Part shown: one piece after another, positions 53,039-61,543 of the stretch
Layout: each line of letters begins with the position of its first letter
How positions within the stretch are numbered: position 1 is the stretch's first letter
Source: Actinophytocola oryzae
Lineage (GTDB): Bacteria > Actinomycetota > Actinomycetes > Mycobacteriales > Pseudonocardiaceae
Length of the DNA: 64,000 nucleotides
Assembly (NCBI RefSeq): GCF_004364325.1
Contig: NZ_SOCP01000010.1
Location: forward strand, 248,001 to 312,000
Direction of reading: 5' to 3'
Notes under the pieces: generated by a model
Told to the model about the DNA's origin: nothing
The model's input: only the letters and a program-made list of their open reading frames with translations
Database searches by the model: none
Program-made: the position numbers and the translations under genes

Positions 53039-54199
53039 TTAGTCAAGCACCGATCGGTACACCGCGACCGTCTGCTCGGCCACCGACTCCCAGGAGAACT
53101 CGGTGACCGCTCGCCTCCGGCCCGCCGCCCCCATGGCCTTCGCCCGTTCGGGGTCGCCCAGCAGGGTGTTCACGGCGTCCGCGAGGCCCGTCCGGAAGGC
53201 CGACTCGTCGGCCTCGTCGTAGTGCACCAGCAGGCCGGTGGTGCCGTCGTCGACGACCTCCGGGATGCCGCCGACGTCGGAGGCGACGACGGCCGTGCCG
53301 CAGGCCATGGCCTCCAGGTTCACGATGCCGAGCGGCTCGTAGACCGAAGGGCACACGAACACCGTCGCGTTGCCCAGGAACTGCCGTACCTCGGTTGGCT
53401 CGAGCATCTTCTGGATCCAGAACACGCCGGACCGCGCCGCGGCCAGCTCCGACACCGCCCTGGCGGTCTCCTCGGCGATCTCCGGCGTGTCCGGGGCACC
53501 CGCGCACAGCACGAGCTGCGCGCCGGGGTCGATCCGGTGTGCGGCCGCGACGAGGTGGCCGACACCCTTCTGCCGGGTGATCCGCCCGACGAACACCACG
53601 GTCGGGCGGTTCGGGTCCACGCCGTAGTGGCGTAGCGCGTCCGACTCCGTCACGGGGTGGTACGAGGTCGAGTCGATGCCGTTCCGGACGACCTTCACCC
53701 GTTCGGGCGCCAGTGACGGGTAGCAGTCGAGCACGTCGGCCCGCATGCCCTCGCTCACCGCGATGATCGCGTCCGCCGACTCGTACGCCGTCCGCTCCAC
53801 CCACGACGACAGCCGGTAGCCGCCGCCGAGCTGCTCGGCCTTCCACGGCCTGCGCGGCTCCAGCGAGTGCGCGGTGACCACGTGCGGGATGCCGTGGAGC
53901 AGCTTCGCGAGGTGGCCCGCGTGGTTGGCGTACCAGGTGTGCGAGTGCGCGAGGTCGACGCCGTCGAGGGCCGCGGTGATCGACAGGTCCGCGGACAGCG
54001 TGCGCAGAGCCTGGTTGGCGTGCTCCAGCCCCGGCGCGGGGTTGTGTGCGTGGACACCCTCGCCGGACCGGGGCCCGCCGAAGCAGTGGACGTCCACGTC
54101 GACCAGCTCACGCAGGCGGGGCACGAGAAACTCGACGTGCACGCCCGCGCCGCCGTAGACCTCCGGCGGCCACTCCCGGGTTAACAGACCGATACGCAC
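53039..54199 (-). CDS. glgA: Glycogen synthase / alpha-maltose-1-phosphate synthase GlgA (GlgM)
   Basis: 386-residue GT-B glycosyltransferase. N-terminal LLTREWPPEVYGGAGVHVEFL, acceptor side HSHTWYANHAGHLAKLL and donor-binding PSVYEPLGIVNLEAMACGTAVV are seen. In mycobacteria the equivalent GlgA (GlgM) makes maltose-1-phosphate from ADP-glucose. GTG 54199 is chosen over a TTG three codons earlier because TACCTT (54207-54212) lies exactly 7 nt before it, indicating a leaderless mRNA. It is divergent from glgC, which makes its substrate. Confidence 0.93.
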   Translation of the reverse strand: MRIGLLTREWPPEVYGGAGVHVEFLVPRLRELVDVDVHCFGGPRSGEGVHAHNPAPGLEHANQALRTLSADLSITAALDGVDLAHSHTWYANHAGHLAKLLHGIPHVVTAHSLEPRRPWKAEQLGGGYRLSSWVERTAYESADAIIAVSEGMRADVLDCYPSLAPERVKVVRNGIDSTSYHPVTESDALRHYGVDPNRPTVVFVGRITRQKGVGHLVAAAHRIDPGAQLVLCAGAPDTPEIAEETARAVSELAAARSGVFWIQKMLEPTEVRQFLGNATVFVCPSVYEPLGIVNLEAMACGTAVVASDVGGIPEVVDDGTTGLLVHYDEADESAFRTGLADAVNTLLGDPERAKAMGAAGRRRAVTEFSWESVAEQTVAVYRSVLD

Positions 54200-54210
54200 G
54201 TGCGTCAAGG

Positions 54211-54228
54211 TAGCCGTACCAGTGGCTA
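54211..54228. promoter_or_regulatory. Inverted repeat in the glgA-glgC divergent promoter
   Basis: TAGCC (54211-54215) and GGCTA (54224-54228) form a perfect dyad with 8-nt spacer. It lies between the two -10 elements (TACCTT minus, TAGGGT plus), so a protein bound here could control both genes. No regulator is known from the sequence. Confidence 0.4.
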
Positions 54229-54246
54229 CGCCGTTAGGGTCAGCCC

Positions 54247-55467
54247 GTGAAGTGGCAGCAGCCGCACGTGCTCGCGATCGTGCTCGCCGGTGGCGAGGGG
54301 AAGCGGCTGTGGCCGTTGACCGCCGACCGGGCGAAGCCCGCCGTCCCGTTCGGGGGCAACTACCGGCTGATCGACTTCGTGCTGTCGAACCTCGTGAACG
54401 CCGGCTTCCACCGCCTGTGCGTGCTGACGCAGTACAAGTCGCACTCCTTGGACAAGCACATCTCCACGACCTGGCGGTTGTCCAGCGTGCTCGGGCAGTA
54501 CATCACCCCGGTGCCCGCACAGCAGCGGCTCGGCCCGAGGTGGTACACGGGCAGCGCGGACGCGATCTTCCAGTCGCTGAACCTGGTGTACGACGAGAAG
54601 CCGGACCACATCGTGGTCTTCGGCGCCGACCACGTGTACCGCATGGACCCGGCGCAGATGGTCGAGCAGCACGTCGACTCCGGTGCCGGGGTGACGGTGG
54701 CGGGCATCCGCGTGCCGAGGCCGGAGGCCAAGGCGTTCGGCTGCATCGACTCGGACGCCGACGGGAAGATCACCCGGTTCCTGGAGAAGCCCGCCAACCC
54801 GCCGTCGGTGCCGGACGACCCGGACGTCACCTTCGCGTCGATGGGCAACTACGTGTTCCGCACGTCGACCCTGCTCGAGGCCCTGCGCGAGGACGCCGCG
54901 AACCCCGAGTCGATGCACGACATGGGCGGCGACATCATCCCGATGCTGGTGAACCGGGGCGACGCACGCGTGTACGACTTCGACGACAACGCGGTGCCGG
55001 GCGCGACCGAGCGCGACCGCGGCTACTGGCGCGACGTCGGGACGCTCGACGCCTACTACGACTCCCACCTGGACCTGGTGTCCGTGCACCCGGTGTTCAA
55101 CCTTTACAACCACCGCTGGCCCATCCGGACGGCGACGCCGCCGCTGCCGCCGGCGAAGTTCGTGAACTCCGGGAGCGCGGTCGAGTCGATCGTGGGGCCG
55201 GGCACGATCGTCTCGGGCTCGTCGGTGCGCGAGTCGGTGATCAGCGCCGACGTGATGATCGAGGACGGCGCGCTGGTCGAGGGCAGTGTGCTGCTGCCAG
55301 GGGTGCGGGTCGGCAAGGGCGCGGTCGTGCGCCGGGCGATCCTGGACAAGAACGTGATGGTCGCGGAGGGCGCCGAGATCGGCGTGGACCTCGCCGCGGA
55401 CCGACAGCGGTGGACCGTTAGTTCAGGCGGCGTTGTCGTTTTGGGCAAAGGTGAGCGAGTCGACTGA
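54247..55467 (+). CDS. glgC: Glucose-1-phosphate adenylyltransferase
   Basis: 406 residues. Makes ADP-glucose for glycogen/maltose-1-phosphate synthesis. The nucleotide-binding LAGGEGKRLWPLTADRAKPA, activator-type FGGNYRLIDFVLSN and the substrate site FLEKPANPPSVPDD are present, followed by a left-handed beta-helix C-terminal domain. GTG 54247 has TAGGGT (54235-54240) 6 nt upstream: leaderless. It is divergent from glgA. Confidence 0.96.
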   Translation: MKWQQPHVLAIVLAGGEGKRLWPLTADRAKPAVPFGGNYRLIDFVLSNLVNAGFHRLCVLTQYKSHSLDKHISTTWRLSSVLGQYITPVPAQQRLGPRWYTGSADAIFQSLNLVYDEKPDHIVVFGADHVYRMDPAQMVEQHVDSGAGVTVAGIRVPRPEAKAFGCIDSDADGKITRFLEKPANPPSVPDDPDVTFASMGNYVFRTSTLLEALREDAANPESMHDMGGDIIPMLVNRGDARVYDFDDNAVPGATERDRGYWRDVGTLDAYYDSHLDLVSVHPVFNLYNHRWPIRTATPPLPPAKFVNSGSAVESIVGPGTIVSGSSVRESVISADVMIEDGALVEGSVLLPGVRVGKGAVVRRAILDKNVMVAEGAEIGVDLAADRQRWTVSSGGVVVLGKGERVD

Positions 55468-55508
55468 TTCCGGCCTCGCGGCGCGGGTCCCGTCTCTACG
55501 CTTGGCGC

Positions 55509-55781
55509 ATGGAGCCCCCTCCGGAGAAGGACCCCTACCGGGCCGTGTGGCAGATGTCCCAGGTCGGCGACGCGGGCAAGCACAGCGGTCGGCGGGTTCG
55601 CTGGCTCGCCGGGACCATCGCGGGCCTGGTGTGCCTAATGCCGTTCGCCCTGGTCACGTCGGTCTTCTGGGGTTTCTGGGGCGGTGACGTGGAGCTGAAC
55701 GGCCCCGGCTGGGCCACACTCCTGATCGGCGTCGGCGCGGCCCTGACGGTCGGCGGCTACGTGGCCACGACGGACAACTGA
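55509..55781 (+). CDS. Small two-span membrane protein
   Basis: 90 residues. Two spans (LAGTIAGLVCLMPFALVTSVFW; WATLLIGVGAALTVGGYVATT) after a polar N-terminus. ATG 55509 has TACGCT (55497-55502) 6 nt upstream and no Shine-Dalgarno. It is convergent with the O-methyltransferase gene, with stops 1 bp apart. Function unknown. Confidence 0.75.
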   Translation: MEPPPEKDPYRAVWQMSQVGDAGKHSGRRVRWLAGTIAGLVCLMPFALVTSVFWGFWGGDVELNGPGWATLLIGVGAALTVGGYVATTDN

Positions 55782-55782
55782 G

Positions 55783-56433
55783 TCACCTGGACTTGGCGGC
55801 GACCAGCAGGCCGTCGCCAAGGGGGAGAAGCACCGGGACCAGGCGGTCGTCGTCGCGGACGAGCCTCGCCACGTCGCGCAGGGCCACGGTCTCGGCGTCG
55901 CGGCGGGAGGGGTTCGCCACCCGGCCGGCCCACAGGACACCGGCGAACGCGATCACGCCGCCCGGCCGCAGCAGGCGGACGCCCTGTTCGTGGTAGCCCG
56001 GGTACTCCGGTTTCGCCGCGTCGACGAACAGGAGGTCGTACGCCTCCTCGGTCAGGCGGGGCAGCACGTCGAGTGCGCGGCCCATGATCAGGCGCGTGCG
56101 ACCGGGTGGCACCCCGGCGGCCGAGAAGGCGCGCTTGGCGGACGCCTGGGGCTCCGGGTCGACGTCGATCGAGGTCAGGACGCCGTCCGAGGCCATCCCA
56201 CGCAGCAGGTACAGGCCACTGACGCCCGCCCCGGTGCCGACCTCGACCACGGCCCTGGCCTGCAGCGCGGTCGCCAGGAACCGGAGCGCCGCACCCGACG
56301 CCGGCGAGATGGGACCGGCGCCCAGCTGGTCCGCGCGCCTGCGGGCGGCGGCCAGCGCGTCCTCCTCGGGGAGGTAGCCCTCGACGTACGCGTGCACCGC
56401 GTCGGAGTCGATCGTCGGCGTATCGGATGCCAC
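55783..56433 (-). CDS. SAM-dependent O-methyltransferase
   Basis: 216 residues, catechol-O-methyltransferase-like. VVEVGTGAGVSGLYLL is the SAM motif, SIDVDPE the acidic loop and DLLFVDAAKPEYPGY carries the metal-binding Asp. The same gene is divergent from sigE in mycobacteria. GTG 56433 has TAATCT 8 nt upstream. It shares its upstream region with the candidate regulator sites before sigE, so it may be co-regulated. Confidence 0.92.
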   Translation of the reverse strand: MASDTPTIDSDAVHAYVEGYLPEEDALAAARRRADQLGAGPISPASGAALRFLATALQARAVVEVGTGAGVSGLYLLRGMASDGVLTSIDVDPEPQASAKRAFSAAGVPPGRTRLIMGRALDVLPRLTEEAYDLLFVDAAKPEYPGYHEQGVRLLRPGGVIAFAGVLWAGRVANPSRRDAETVALRDVARLVRDDDRLVPVLLPLGDGLLVAAKSR

Positions 56434-56489
56434 GAAGTGTGAGATTAGCGTTCTCGGCCCCCGAACCGGGTGATAAGGGCCCTCTGGAT

Positions 56490-56517
56490 TCTCAGGCGCT
56501 TCTCAGACGACTCTCAC
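56490..56517 (+). promoter_or_regulatory. Triple TCTCAG-type direct repeat upstream of sigE
   Basis: TCTCAG at 56490-56495 and 56501-56506 and TCTCAC at 56512-56517, each start 11 bp after the last. They lie 58-85 bp before the sigE start. Hexamer and spacing equal those at 13589-13634 beside the two-component genes. In M. tuberculosis sigE is directly activated by the OmpR-type regulator MprA through direct repeats, which supports the reading. Confidence 0.68.
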
Positions 56518-56574
56518 TAGCTTCACAACGACACCAGAAATAGTCATCGGTGACACTACGAGGCAGGTCGGGGG

Positions 56575-57234
56575 ATGGGGAACACGATGAGCACGGCGAG
56601 CGTTGACGAAGCCAGTGGGTTTACCGACCCGGAAGAGGTGGCAGACCGCCCGATGTCCACGCAGACCGCCGACGCCGCACCCGTAGCAGCCCTCGACGAC
56701 GCGTCCACCTGGACACCGCCGTCATGGGACGAGGTGGTGCGGGAGCACGCCGACCGTGTGTACCGCCTCGCCTACCGGCTGACCGGCAACGCGCACGACG
56801 CAGAGGACCTCACCCAGGAGACCTTCATCCGGGTGTTCCGGTCGCTGGCGAACTACAAGCCCGGCACCTTCGAGGGCTGGCTGCACCGCATCACCACGAA
56901 CCTCTTCCTGGACATGGCGCGCCGCCGTTCGCGGCTGCGCATGGAGGGGCTCCCGGACGACACCGACCGGCTCGCCGGTGACGACCCGAGCCCCGAGCAG
57001 GTCTACGTCGAGACGCACTTGGACCCGGACCTGCAGGCCGCACTGGACGAGCTGCCCCCGGAGTTCCGCGCCGCGGTCGTGCTGTGTGACGTCGAAGGCC
57101 TTTCGTACGAGGAGATCGGCGCCACGCTCGGAGTGAAGTTGGGTACTGTGCGCAGCAGGATCCACCGGGGACGACAGGCACTGCGCGCGTCGCTCGAGCG
57201 GCGGCGGGAACTCGTACGGGAGGGTAGGTCGTGA
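56575..57234 (+). CDS. sigE: ECF RNA polymerase sigma factor SigE
   Basis: 219 residues from ATG 56575; a second ATG at 56587 with GGGGA 5 nt upstream is equally plausible. Region 2 (VYRLAYRLTGNAHDAEDLTQETFIRVFRSL) and region 4 (AVVLCDVEGLSYEEIGATLGVKLGTVRSRIHRG) are intact; the first 55 residues are a poorly conserved acidic extension. It controls envelope-stress genes in actinobacteria and is followed by its anti-sigma factor (GTGA overlap), htrA and tatB. Confidence 0.95.
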   Translation: MGNTMSTASVDEASGFTDPEEVADRPMSTQTADAAPVAALDDASTWTPPSWDEVVREHADRVYRLAYRLTGNAHDAEDLTQETFIRVFRSLANYKPGTFEGWLHRITTNLFLDMARRRSRLRMEGLPDDTDRLAGDDPSPEQVYVETHLDPDLQAALDELPPEFRAAVVLCDVEGLSYEEIGATLGVKLGTVRSRIHRGRQALRASLERRRELVREGRS

Positions 57235-57827
57235 CCGACGAGCGCGGTTGGGGTCTGTCCGAACAGCATCTGCTCCCGGACGTGGTGGTGGCGTTCGTCG
57301 ACGGCGAGCTCTCGCCGACGGCCCACGACCGGGCGTCCGCGCACCTGGCCAGATGCACGTTCTGTGCGGCAGAGATCAGGGCACAGCGGCAGGCGGCGTC
57401 GGCCGTCCAGTCCGGCAACGCGTTCACCGCGCCTGCCGGCCTGCTCGCGAGCCTGCGTGCCATCCCCGACGAGGTCGACATGCCGGACATGCCGGACGGC
57501 CTCGCCATGACCCAGGACGGCCAGCTGGTCGCCGTGCAGCGCCCCGACCGGGTGCCCGCGCTCGGCGGCACCGCGCCACTGGGCACCTCGACCAAGCTCG
57601 GTGAGGGCCGCGCGGTCCTCGGCCGCCGACCGGGTCGCCGCGCCGCACAGGGTGCAGGCGTCGTGGTGTCCGGGCTCGTGCTCGGTGCGCTGGCGGTCGT
57701 CGGGACGACCGGTGGCAGTGCCGACCAGGCGCCGCGCTCACCCGTGAACGGGGACCGGCCCTCGGTGGTCGGCGGCAGTATGCAGCAGGCCGGGTACGCG
57801 ACACTGCGTACCACCAACGCGCGCTGA
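57231..57827 (+). CDS. rseA: Anti-sigma factor RseA-like, zinc-binding, membrane-anchored
   Basis: 198 residues. The zinc anti-sigma motif HLARCTFC (H-x3-C-x2-C) is near residues 37-45 and should clamp SigE. A single span (GAGVVVSGLVLGALAVVG) near residue 147 leaves a short outside tail. GTG 57231 overlaps the sigE stop. Release of SigE probably follows redox change at the zinc site or proteolysis. Confidence 0.92.
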   Translation: MTDERGWGLSEQHLLPDVVVAFVDGELSPTAHDRASAHLARCTFCAAEIRAQRQAASAVQSGNAFTAPAGLLASLRAIPDEVDMPDMPDGLAMTQDGQLVAVQRPDRVPALGGTAPLGTSTKLGEGRAVLGRRPGRRAAQGAGVVVSGLVLGALAVVGTTGGSADQAPRSPVNGDRPSVVGGSMQQAGYATLRTTNAR

Positions 57828-57834
57828 TCGGCAC

Positions 57835-57852
57835 GTGTGAAATCGGTGTGAA
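57835..57852 (+). promoter_or_regulatory. GTGTGAA direct repeat upstream of htrA
   Basis: GTGTGAA at 57835-57841 and 57846-57852, start-to-start 11 bp, with a partial third copy GTGAA at 57864. The complement TTCACAC resembles half-sites of OmpR/PhoP-type regulators, but the match is short. It lies 59 bp before the htrA start in a 83-bp gap. Confidence 0.35.
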
Positions 57853-57910
57853 GTCCGTACCCCGTGAATAGAACGCTGACTTCACCGCTCCTACGGCACC
57901 CTTGGCGACG

Positions 57911-59449
57911 ATGAACGAGCAGTGGAACTCCGAGCCGGGCACGCCGTCGAACGGCAGCGCCGTTCCCGGCGGCGACGACCGGCCCCGGCTCGGGCCACGC
58001 CCCCTGCACCGCCCCGACGTCGACCCGCAGACCGCCGCCGTGTTCGGCAGGCCGTCCGGGGTCGACGGGGCGTTCTCCCCCCAGACCGCGCAGCGACCCG
58101 CGCTCGGCGACCTGAAGACGGCGCCGCCCGCACCGGAGTCCCTCGCGTCGGCGTTCGGCAGGCCGGACGGCAGCCGGGAGATCCTGCAGCGCCCACCCGG
58201 TGACGAGTACGGGGTCAACGGCGTGGACCCGTGGGACCCGGCCGCGGCTCACGACCCGTGGCGCGACCCGTCCGCCGGTGCGGTGATCGGACCGCCCGCG
58301 GTGGGGCCGGACAGCGAGAGCACCGACGAGAAACCGGCGGCCAGGCCCGCCGGGCAGCTGCTGAGCCTGCCCGAGGTGCTGTTCGGCAGGCGGGTGAAGG
58401 TGTCCGCGCTGGTGATCCTCGGCGTGATCGCCCTGGTCATCGGGATCGGCGGCGGCATCGTCGCCTACCTCGTGGCCGACCGCAGCGACCAGCTCTATAG
58501 CGACGCGACGCTCGCCCAGGTCGAGCCCGCGAAGGAGCGGCCGGCGGGTTCGGTCGCCGACATCGCGCGGCGCGTGCGGCCCGCGGTCGTCACCATCGAG
58601 GTACGCACGGACCAGGGCGCGGGAGTCGGCTCGGGTGCCGTCATCGACAGCGGCGGCTACATCCTGACCAACGAGCACGTCGTGACCCTCGAGGGCTCCG
58701 CGTCCCAGGGGCAGAAGATCACCGTCGTGTTCAACGACGGCAAGCGCGCCGAGGCGAAGCTCGTCGGCACCGACCCGAAGATGGACCTCGCGGTCGTGAA
58801 GGTCGATGTCGACGTCAGCACCGTCATCCAGTTCGGCAAGTCCGCAGACCTGGCCGTAGGCGACACCGTGATCGCCATCGGCTCGCCGCTGGACCAGGCG
58901 GACACCGTGACGATGGGCATCGTCAGCGCGCTGAACCGGCCGGTCGTGCTCGGCGGCGAGGACGGCGAGCCGGCGGCCTACGACGCGATCCAGACCGACG
59001 CGGCGATCAACCAGGGCAACTCCGGTGGCGCGCTCGTCGACTCGACCGGAGCGCTGGTCGGCGTCAACTCCTCGATCATCTCCACCTCGTCCGAGGGCGG
59101 CAGCATCGGCCTCGGCTACGCCATCCCGATCGACGACGCTCGGCCGGTGGCCGAGGCGCTGATCAGGTCGGGGAAGGTGAACCACGCCGACATGGGCGTG
59201 AACGCGTCGTCGGTGTCCGCGGAGACGGCCGAGGGCGCGCGGATCCAGAACGTGCGCCAGGGCGGCGCCGCCGACAAGGCGGGGATCAAGCAGAACGACG
59301 TGATCCGCAAGGTCGGCGACCGCGTGATCGCGAACGCGGCGGAGCTGATCGTCGCGGTCCGGCACTACCAGATCGGTCAGACCGTGCCGGTCGTGCTGGC
59401 CAGGGACGGCAGTGAGCTCACGGTTCAGGTGACTTTGCAGTCCGATTGA
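57911..59449 (+). CDS. htrA: HtrA-like membrane serine protease with PDZ domain
   Basis: 512 residues. A disordered Pro/Asp-rich cytoplasmic N-terminus of about 160 residues precedes one span (VSALVILGVIALVIGIGGGIVAYLV). The trypsin-like domain has His 256 (TNEHVV), Asp 292 (KMDLAVVK) and Ser 371 (GNSGGAL); a PDZ domain follows from about 415. It degrades or senses misfolded envelope proteins. ATG 57911 is used; TTG 57902 in frame is possible. Same order as mycobacterial sigE-rseA-htrA-tatB. Confidence 0.94.
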   Translation: MNEQWNSEPGTPSNGSAVPGGDDRPRLGPRPLHRPDVDPQTAAVFGRPSGVDGAFSPQTAQRPALGDLKTAPPAPESLASAFGRPDGSREILQRPPGDEYGVNGVDPWDPAAAHDPWRDPSAGAVIGPPAVGPDSESTDEKPAARPAGQLLSLPEVLFGRRVKVSALVILGVIALVIGIGGGIVAYLVADRSDQLYSDATLAQVEPAKERPAGSVADIARRVRPAVVTIEVRTDQGAGVGSGAVIDSGGYILTNEHVVTLEGSASQGQKITVVFNDGKRAEAKLVGTDPKMDLAVVKVDVDVSTVIQFGKSADLAVGDTVIAIGSPLDQADTVTMGIVSALNRPVVLGGEDGEPAAYDAIQTDAAINQGNSGGALVDSTGALVGVNSSIISTSSEGGSIGLGYAIPIDDARPVAEALIRSGKVNHADMGVNASSVSAETAEGARIQNVRQGGAADKAGIKQNDVIRKVGDRVIANAAELIVAVRHYQIGQTVPVVLARDGSELTVQVTLQSD

Positions 59450-59500
59450 CGGGCTACGCTGGAAGGCGTCGCCGGGGCGGTGTTTGCGGAGGTTGGCGCA

Positions 59501-59890
59501 GTGTTCGAGAGCATCGGCTGGTCCGAGATCCTCGTGTTGGTCGTGGCGGGCCTGTTCATCCTCGGCCCGGAACGACTCCCGTCGGCGGCGGCGTGGCTCG
59601 GCCGCAACGTGCGCAAGGTACGCGAGTACGCGACCGGCGCCCGTGAGCAGCTCCGCAACGAGATGGGCGACGACTTCGACGAGCTGCGCAAGCCGCTGCA
59701 GGACCTGCAGCAGCTGCGTAACTTCGACCCCCGCCGCGCGGTGACCAGGCACCTGTTCGACGACATCGACGTGGCGGAGCCCAAGCCAAACGGCCACACC
59801 CCGCCCCCGGCGGCCCCACCCGTCCCGGCGCCCGAGGAGCCGAAGCCGACGGCGACGGGTGACGCGAAGTTCGACCCGGACGCCACCTGA
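59501..59890 (+). CDS. tatB: Sec-independent translocase component TatB
   Basis: 129 residues. N-terminal VFESIGWSEILVLVVAGLFILGPERLPSAA split: a short span, the conserved Gly-Pro hinge, then an amphipathic helix (AAWLGRNVRKVREYATGA) and a Pro-rich tail. GTG 59501, with GGAGG 8 nt upstream, matches the family N-terminus; an in-frame GTG at 59480 does not. With TatA/TatC (elsewhere) it exports folded proteins. Confidence 0.94.
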   Translation: MFESIGWSEILVLVVAGLFILGPERLPSAAAWLGRNVRKVREYATGAREQLRNEMGDDFDELRKPLQDLQQLRNFDPRRAVTRHLFDDIDVAEPKPNGHTPPPAAPPVPAPEEPKPTATGDAKFDPDAT

Positions 59891-59915
59891 CGTCCGGGCT
59901 ACGTCGCGCGTCCGG

Positions 59916-61043
59916 TCAGGCCGGGGAGACCGACAGCATGCGACCCGCGAGGCCGCGGGCCCGCGTCGACAGGTTCGTCGCGATGCGGGTCAGTTCCACC
60001 GCGGCGGGCGAGTCCGGGATCGACGTCACGATCGGCTCGCCGTCGTCGCCTGTCTTGACCACGCGCGGGTCGAGCGGGACCTGACCGAGCAGCGGCACGT
60101 TCGCGCCGATGGTCCTCGACAGCGAGTCCGCGACCGTCTGGCCGCCGCCCGAGCCGAACGGCTCCATGCGTGACCCGTCCGGCAGCTCCAGCCACGACAT
60201 GTTCTCGATGACACCCGCGATGCGCTGGCGCGTCTGCATGGCGATGGCACCCGCCCGCTCGGCTACCTCGGCAGCCGCCTGCTGCGGCGTGGTCACGACC
60301 AGCAACTCGGCGTTGGGCAGCAGCTGGGCGACGGAGATCGCGATGTCGCCAGTGCCCGGGGGCAGGTCGAGGAGCAGGATGTCGAGGTCGCCCCAGAAGA
60401 CGTCGGCCAGGAACTGCTGCAGCGCGCGGTGCAGCATCGGCCCGCGCCACACGACCGGGGTGTTGCCCGGCGTGAACATGGCGATGGAGATGACCTTCAC
60501 GCCGTTGGCCGCAGGCGGGAGGATCATCTTCTCCACGCGGGTCGGCTTGCCGGTGGCACCGAGCATGCGGGGCACCGAGTGGCCATAGATGTCGGCGTCG
60601 ACCACGCCCACCGACAGGCCACGGGCGGCCATCGCGACCGCGAGGTTGACCGTCAGGCTGGACTTGCCGACGCCGCCCTTGCCGGACGCGACGCAGTACA
60701 CCCTGGTCATCGAGCCGGGCTCGGCGAACGGGATCCTGGGCTCTTCCGCGGTACCGCGCAGCTTCTGCCGCAGCTCGGTGCGCTGCTGGTCGGACATGAC
60801 GTCCATCTCGACCGTCACGTGCCGGACGCCCTCGACCGCCGAGACGGCCGACGTCACGTCCTGGGTGATCTTGTCGCGCAGGGGGCAGCCGGAGACCGTC
60901 AGGAAGATCTCGACGTGCACGGTGCCGTTGTCACCGATGGACACGTTCTTGACCATGCCCAGGTCGGTGATCGGTTTGTGGATTTCCGGATCCTGCACGT
61001 TGGCCAGTGCCGCACGCACAGCCTCGACATCTGGTGTGGTCAC
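59916..61043 (-). CDS. mrp: Iron-sulfur cluster carrier Mrp/NBP35-type ATPase
   Basis: 375 residues. An N-terminal MIP18-like domain (VQDPEIHKPITDLGMVKNV) precedes a ParA/MinD-type ATPase: CVASGKGGVGKSSLTVNLA (deviant Walker A), VVDADIYGHSVPRMLG and LLLDLPPGTGD. GTG 61043 has TAGCAT (61050-61055) 6 nt upstream, so likely leaderless. It is divergent from the MarR-type gene, with a dyad between. Confidence 0.94.
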   Translation of the reverse strand: MTTPDVEAVRAALANVQDPEIHKPITDLGMVKNVSIGDNGTVHVEIFLTVSGCPLRDKITQDVTSAVSAVEGVRHVTVEMDVMSDQQRTELRQKLRGTAEEPRIPFAEPGSMTRVYCVASGKGGVGKSSLTVNLAVAMAARGLSVGVVDADIYGHSVPRMLGATGKPTRVEKMILPPAANGVKVISIAMFTPGNTPVVWRGPMLHRALQQFLADVFWGDLDILLLDLPPGTGDIAISVAQLLPNAELLVVTTPQQAAAEVAERAGAIAMQTRQRIAGVIENMSWLELPDGSRMEPFGSGGGQTVADSLSRTIGANVPLLGQVPLDPRVVKTGDDGEPIVTSIPDSPAAVELTRIATNLSTRARGLAGRMLSVSPA

Positions 61044-61053
61044 CCCACCATGC

Positions 61054-61070
61054 TACGGGCACGTTCCGTA
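61054..61070. promoter_or_regulatory. TACGG-N7-CCGTA dyad between mrp and marR-type promoters
   Basis: A perfect 5-bp inverted repeat (61054-61058 and 61066-61070) whose outer bases overlap both divergent -10 elements: TAGCAT on minus (61050-61055) and TACGAT on plus (61069-61074). A MarR dimer here would block both promoters. Confidence 0.5.
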
Positions 61071-61080
61071 CGATCGTCTC

Positions 61081-61533
61081 GTGCCTGAACCCGGGGTAAC
61101 ACGACTGCCGACGCCGACCGAGATCGAGGCGTGGCGGTCGTTCCTCCGCGCCCACGCGCGGCTCGTGCGTGTGCTGGAGACCGAGCTGGTCGCCGACCAT
61201 CCGATCACCCTCGGCGCCTACGACGTGCTCGTCCAGCTGGCGGAGGCGCCGGGGCGCCGACTCCGCATGGCCGAGCTGGCCGACCTGGTGCTGCTGTCCC
61301 GCTCGGGCGTCACCCGTCTCGTGGACCGCCTGGAGGTGGCCGGGATGGTCACCCGTGAACGCTTCGACGGCGACGGCCGGGGCGTGGTGGCGGTCATCAC
61401 GACGAAGGGCATCGACACCCTGCGTGCCGCGGCCAGGACCCACCTCGCGGGCGTCGTCCGCCACTTCGTCGACCACTTCGACCGCGAGGAGCTGGCCTCC
61501 TTCGGCGACCTGTGCAGCCGCCTGACGGACTGA
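61081..61533 (+). CDS. MarR-family transcriptional regulator
   Basis: 150 residues. The winged helix is typical: LRMAELADLVLLSRSGVTRLVDRLE (recognition helix) and GMVTRERFDGDGRGVVAVIT (wing with the Asp-x-Arg motif). The terminal helices form the dimer. GTG 61081 has TACGAT 6 nt upstream, so leaderless. It is divergent from mrp and probably autoregulated through 61054-61070; whether it also senses iron-sulfur or oxidative status is inference. Confidence 0.9.
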   Translation: MPEPGVTRLPTPTEIEAWRSFLRAHARLVRVLETELVADHPITLGAYDVLVQLAEAPGRRLRMAELADLVLLSRSGVTRLVDRLEVAGMVTRERFDGDGRGVVAVITTKGIDTLRAAARTHLAGVVRHFVDHFDREELASFGDLCSRLTD

Positions 61534-61543
61534 CGGCCCCAAC

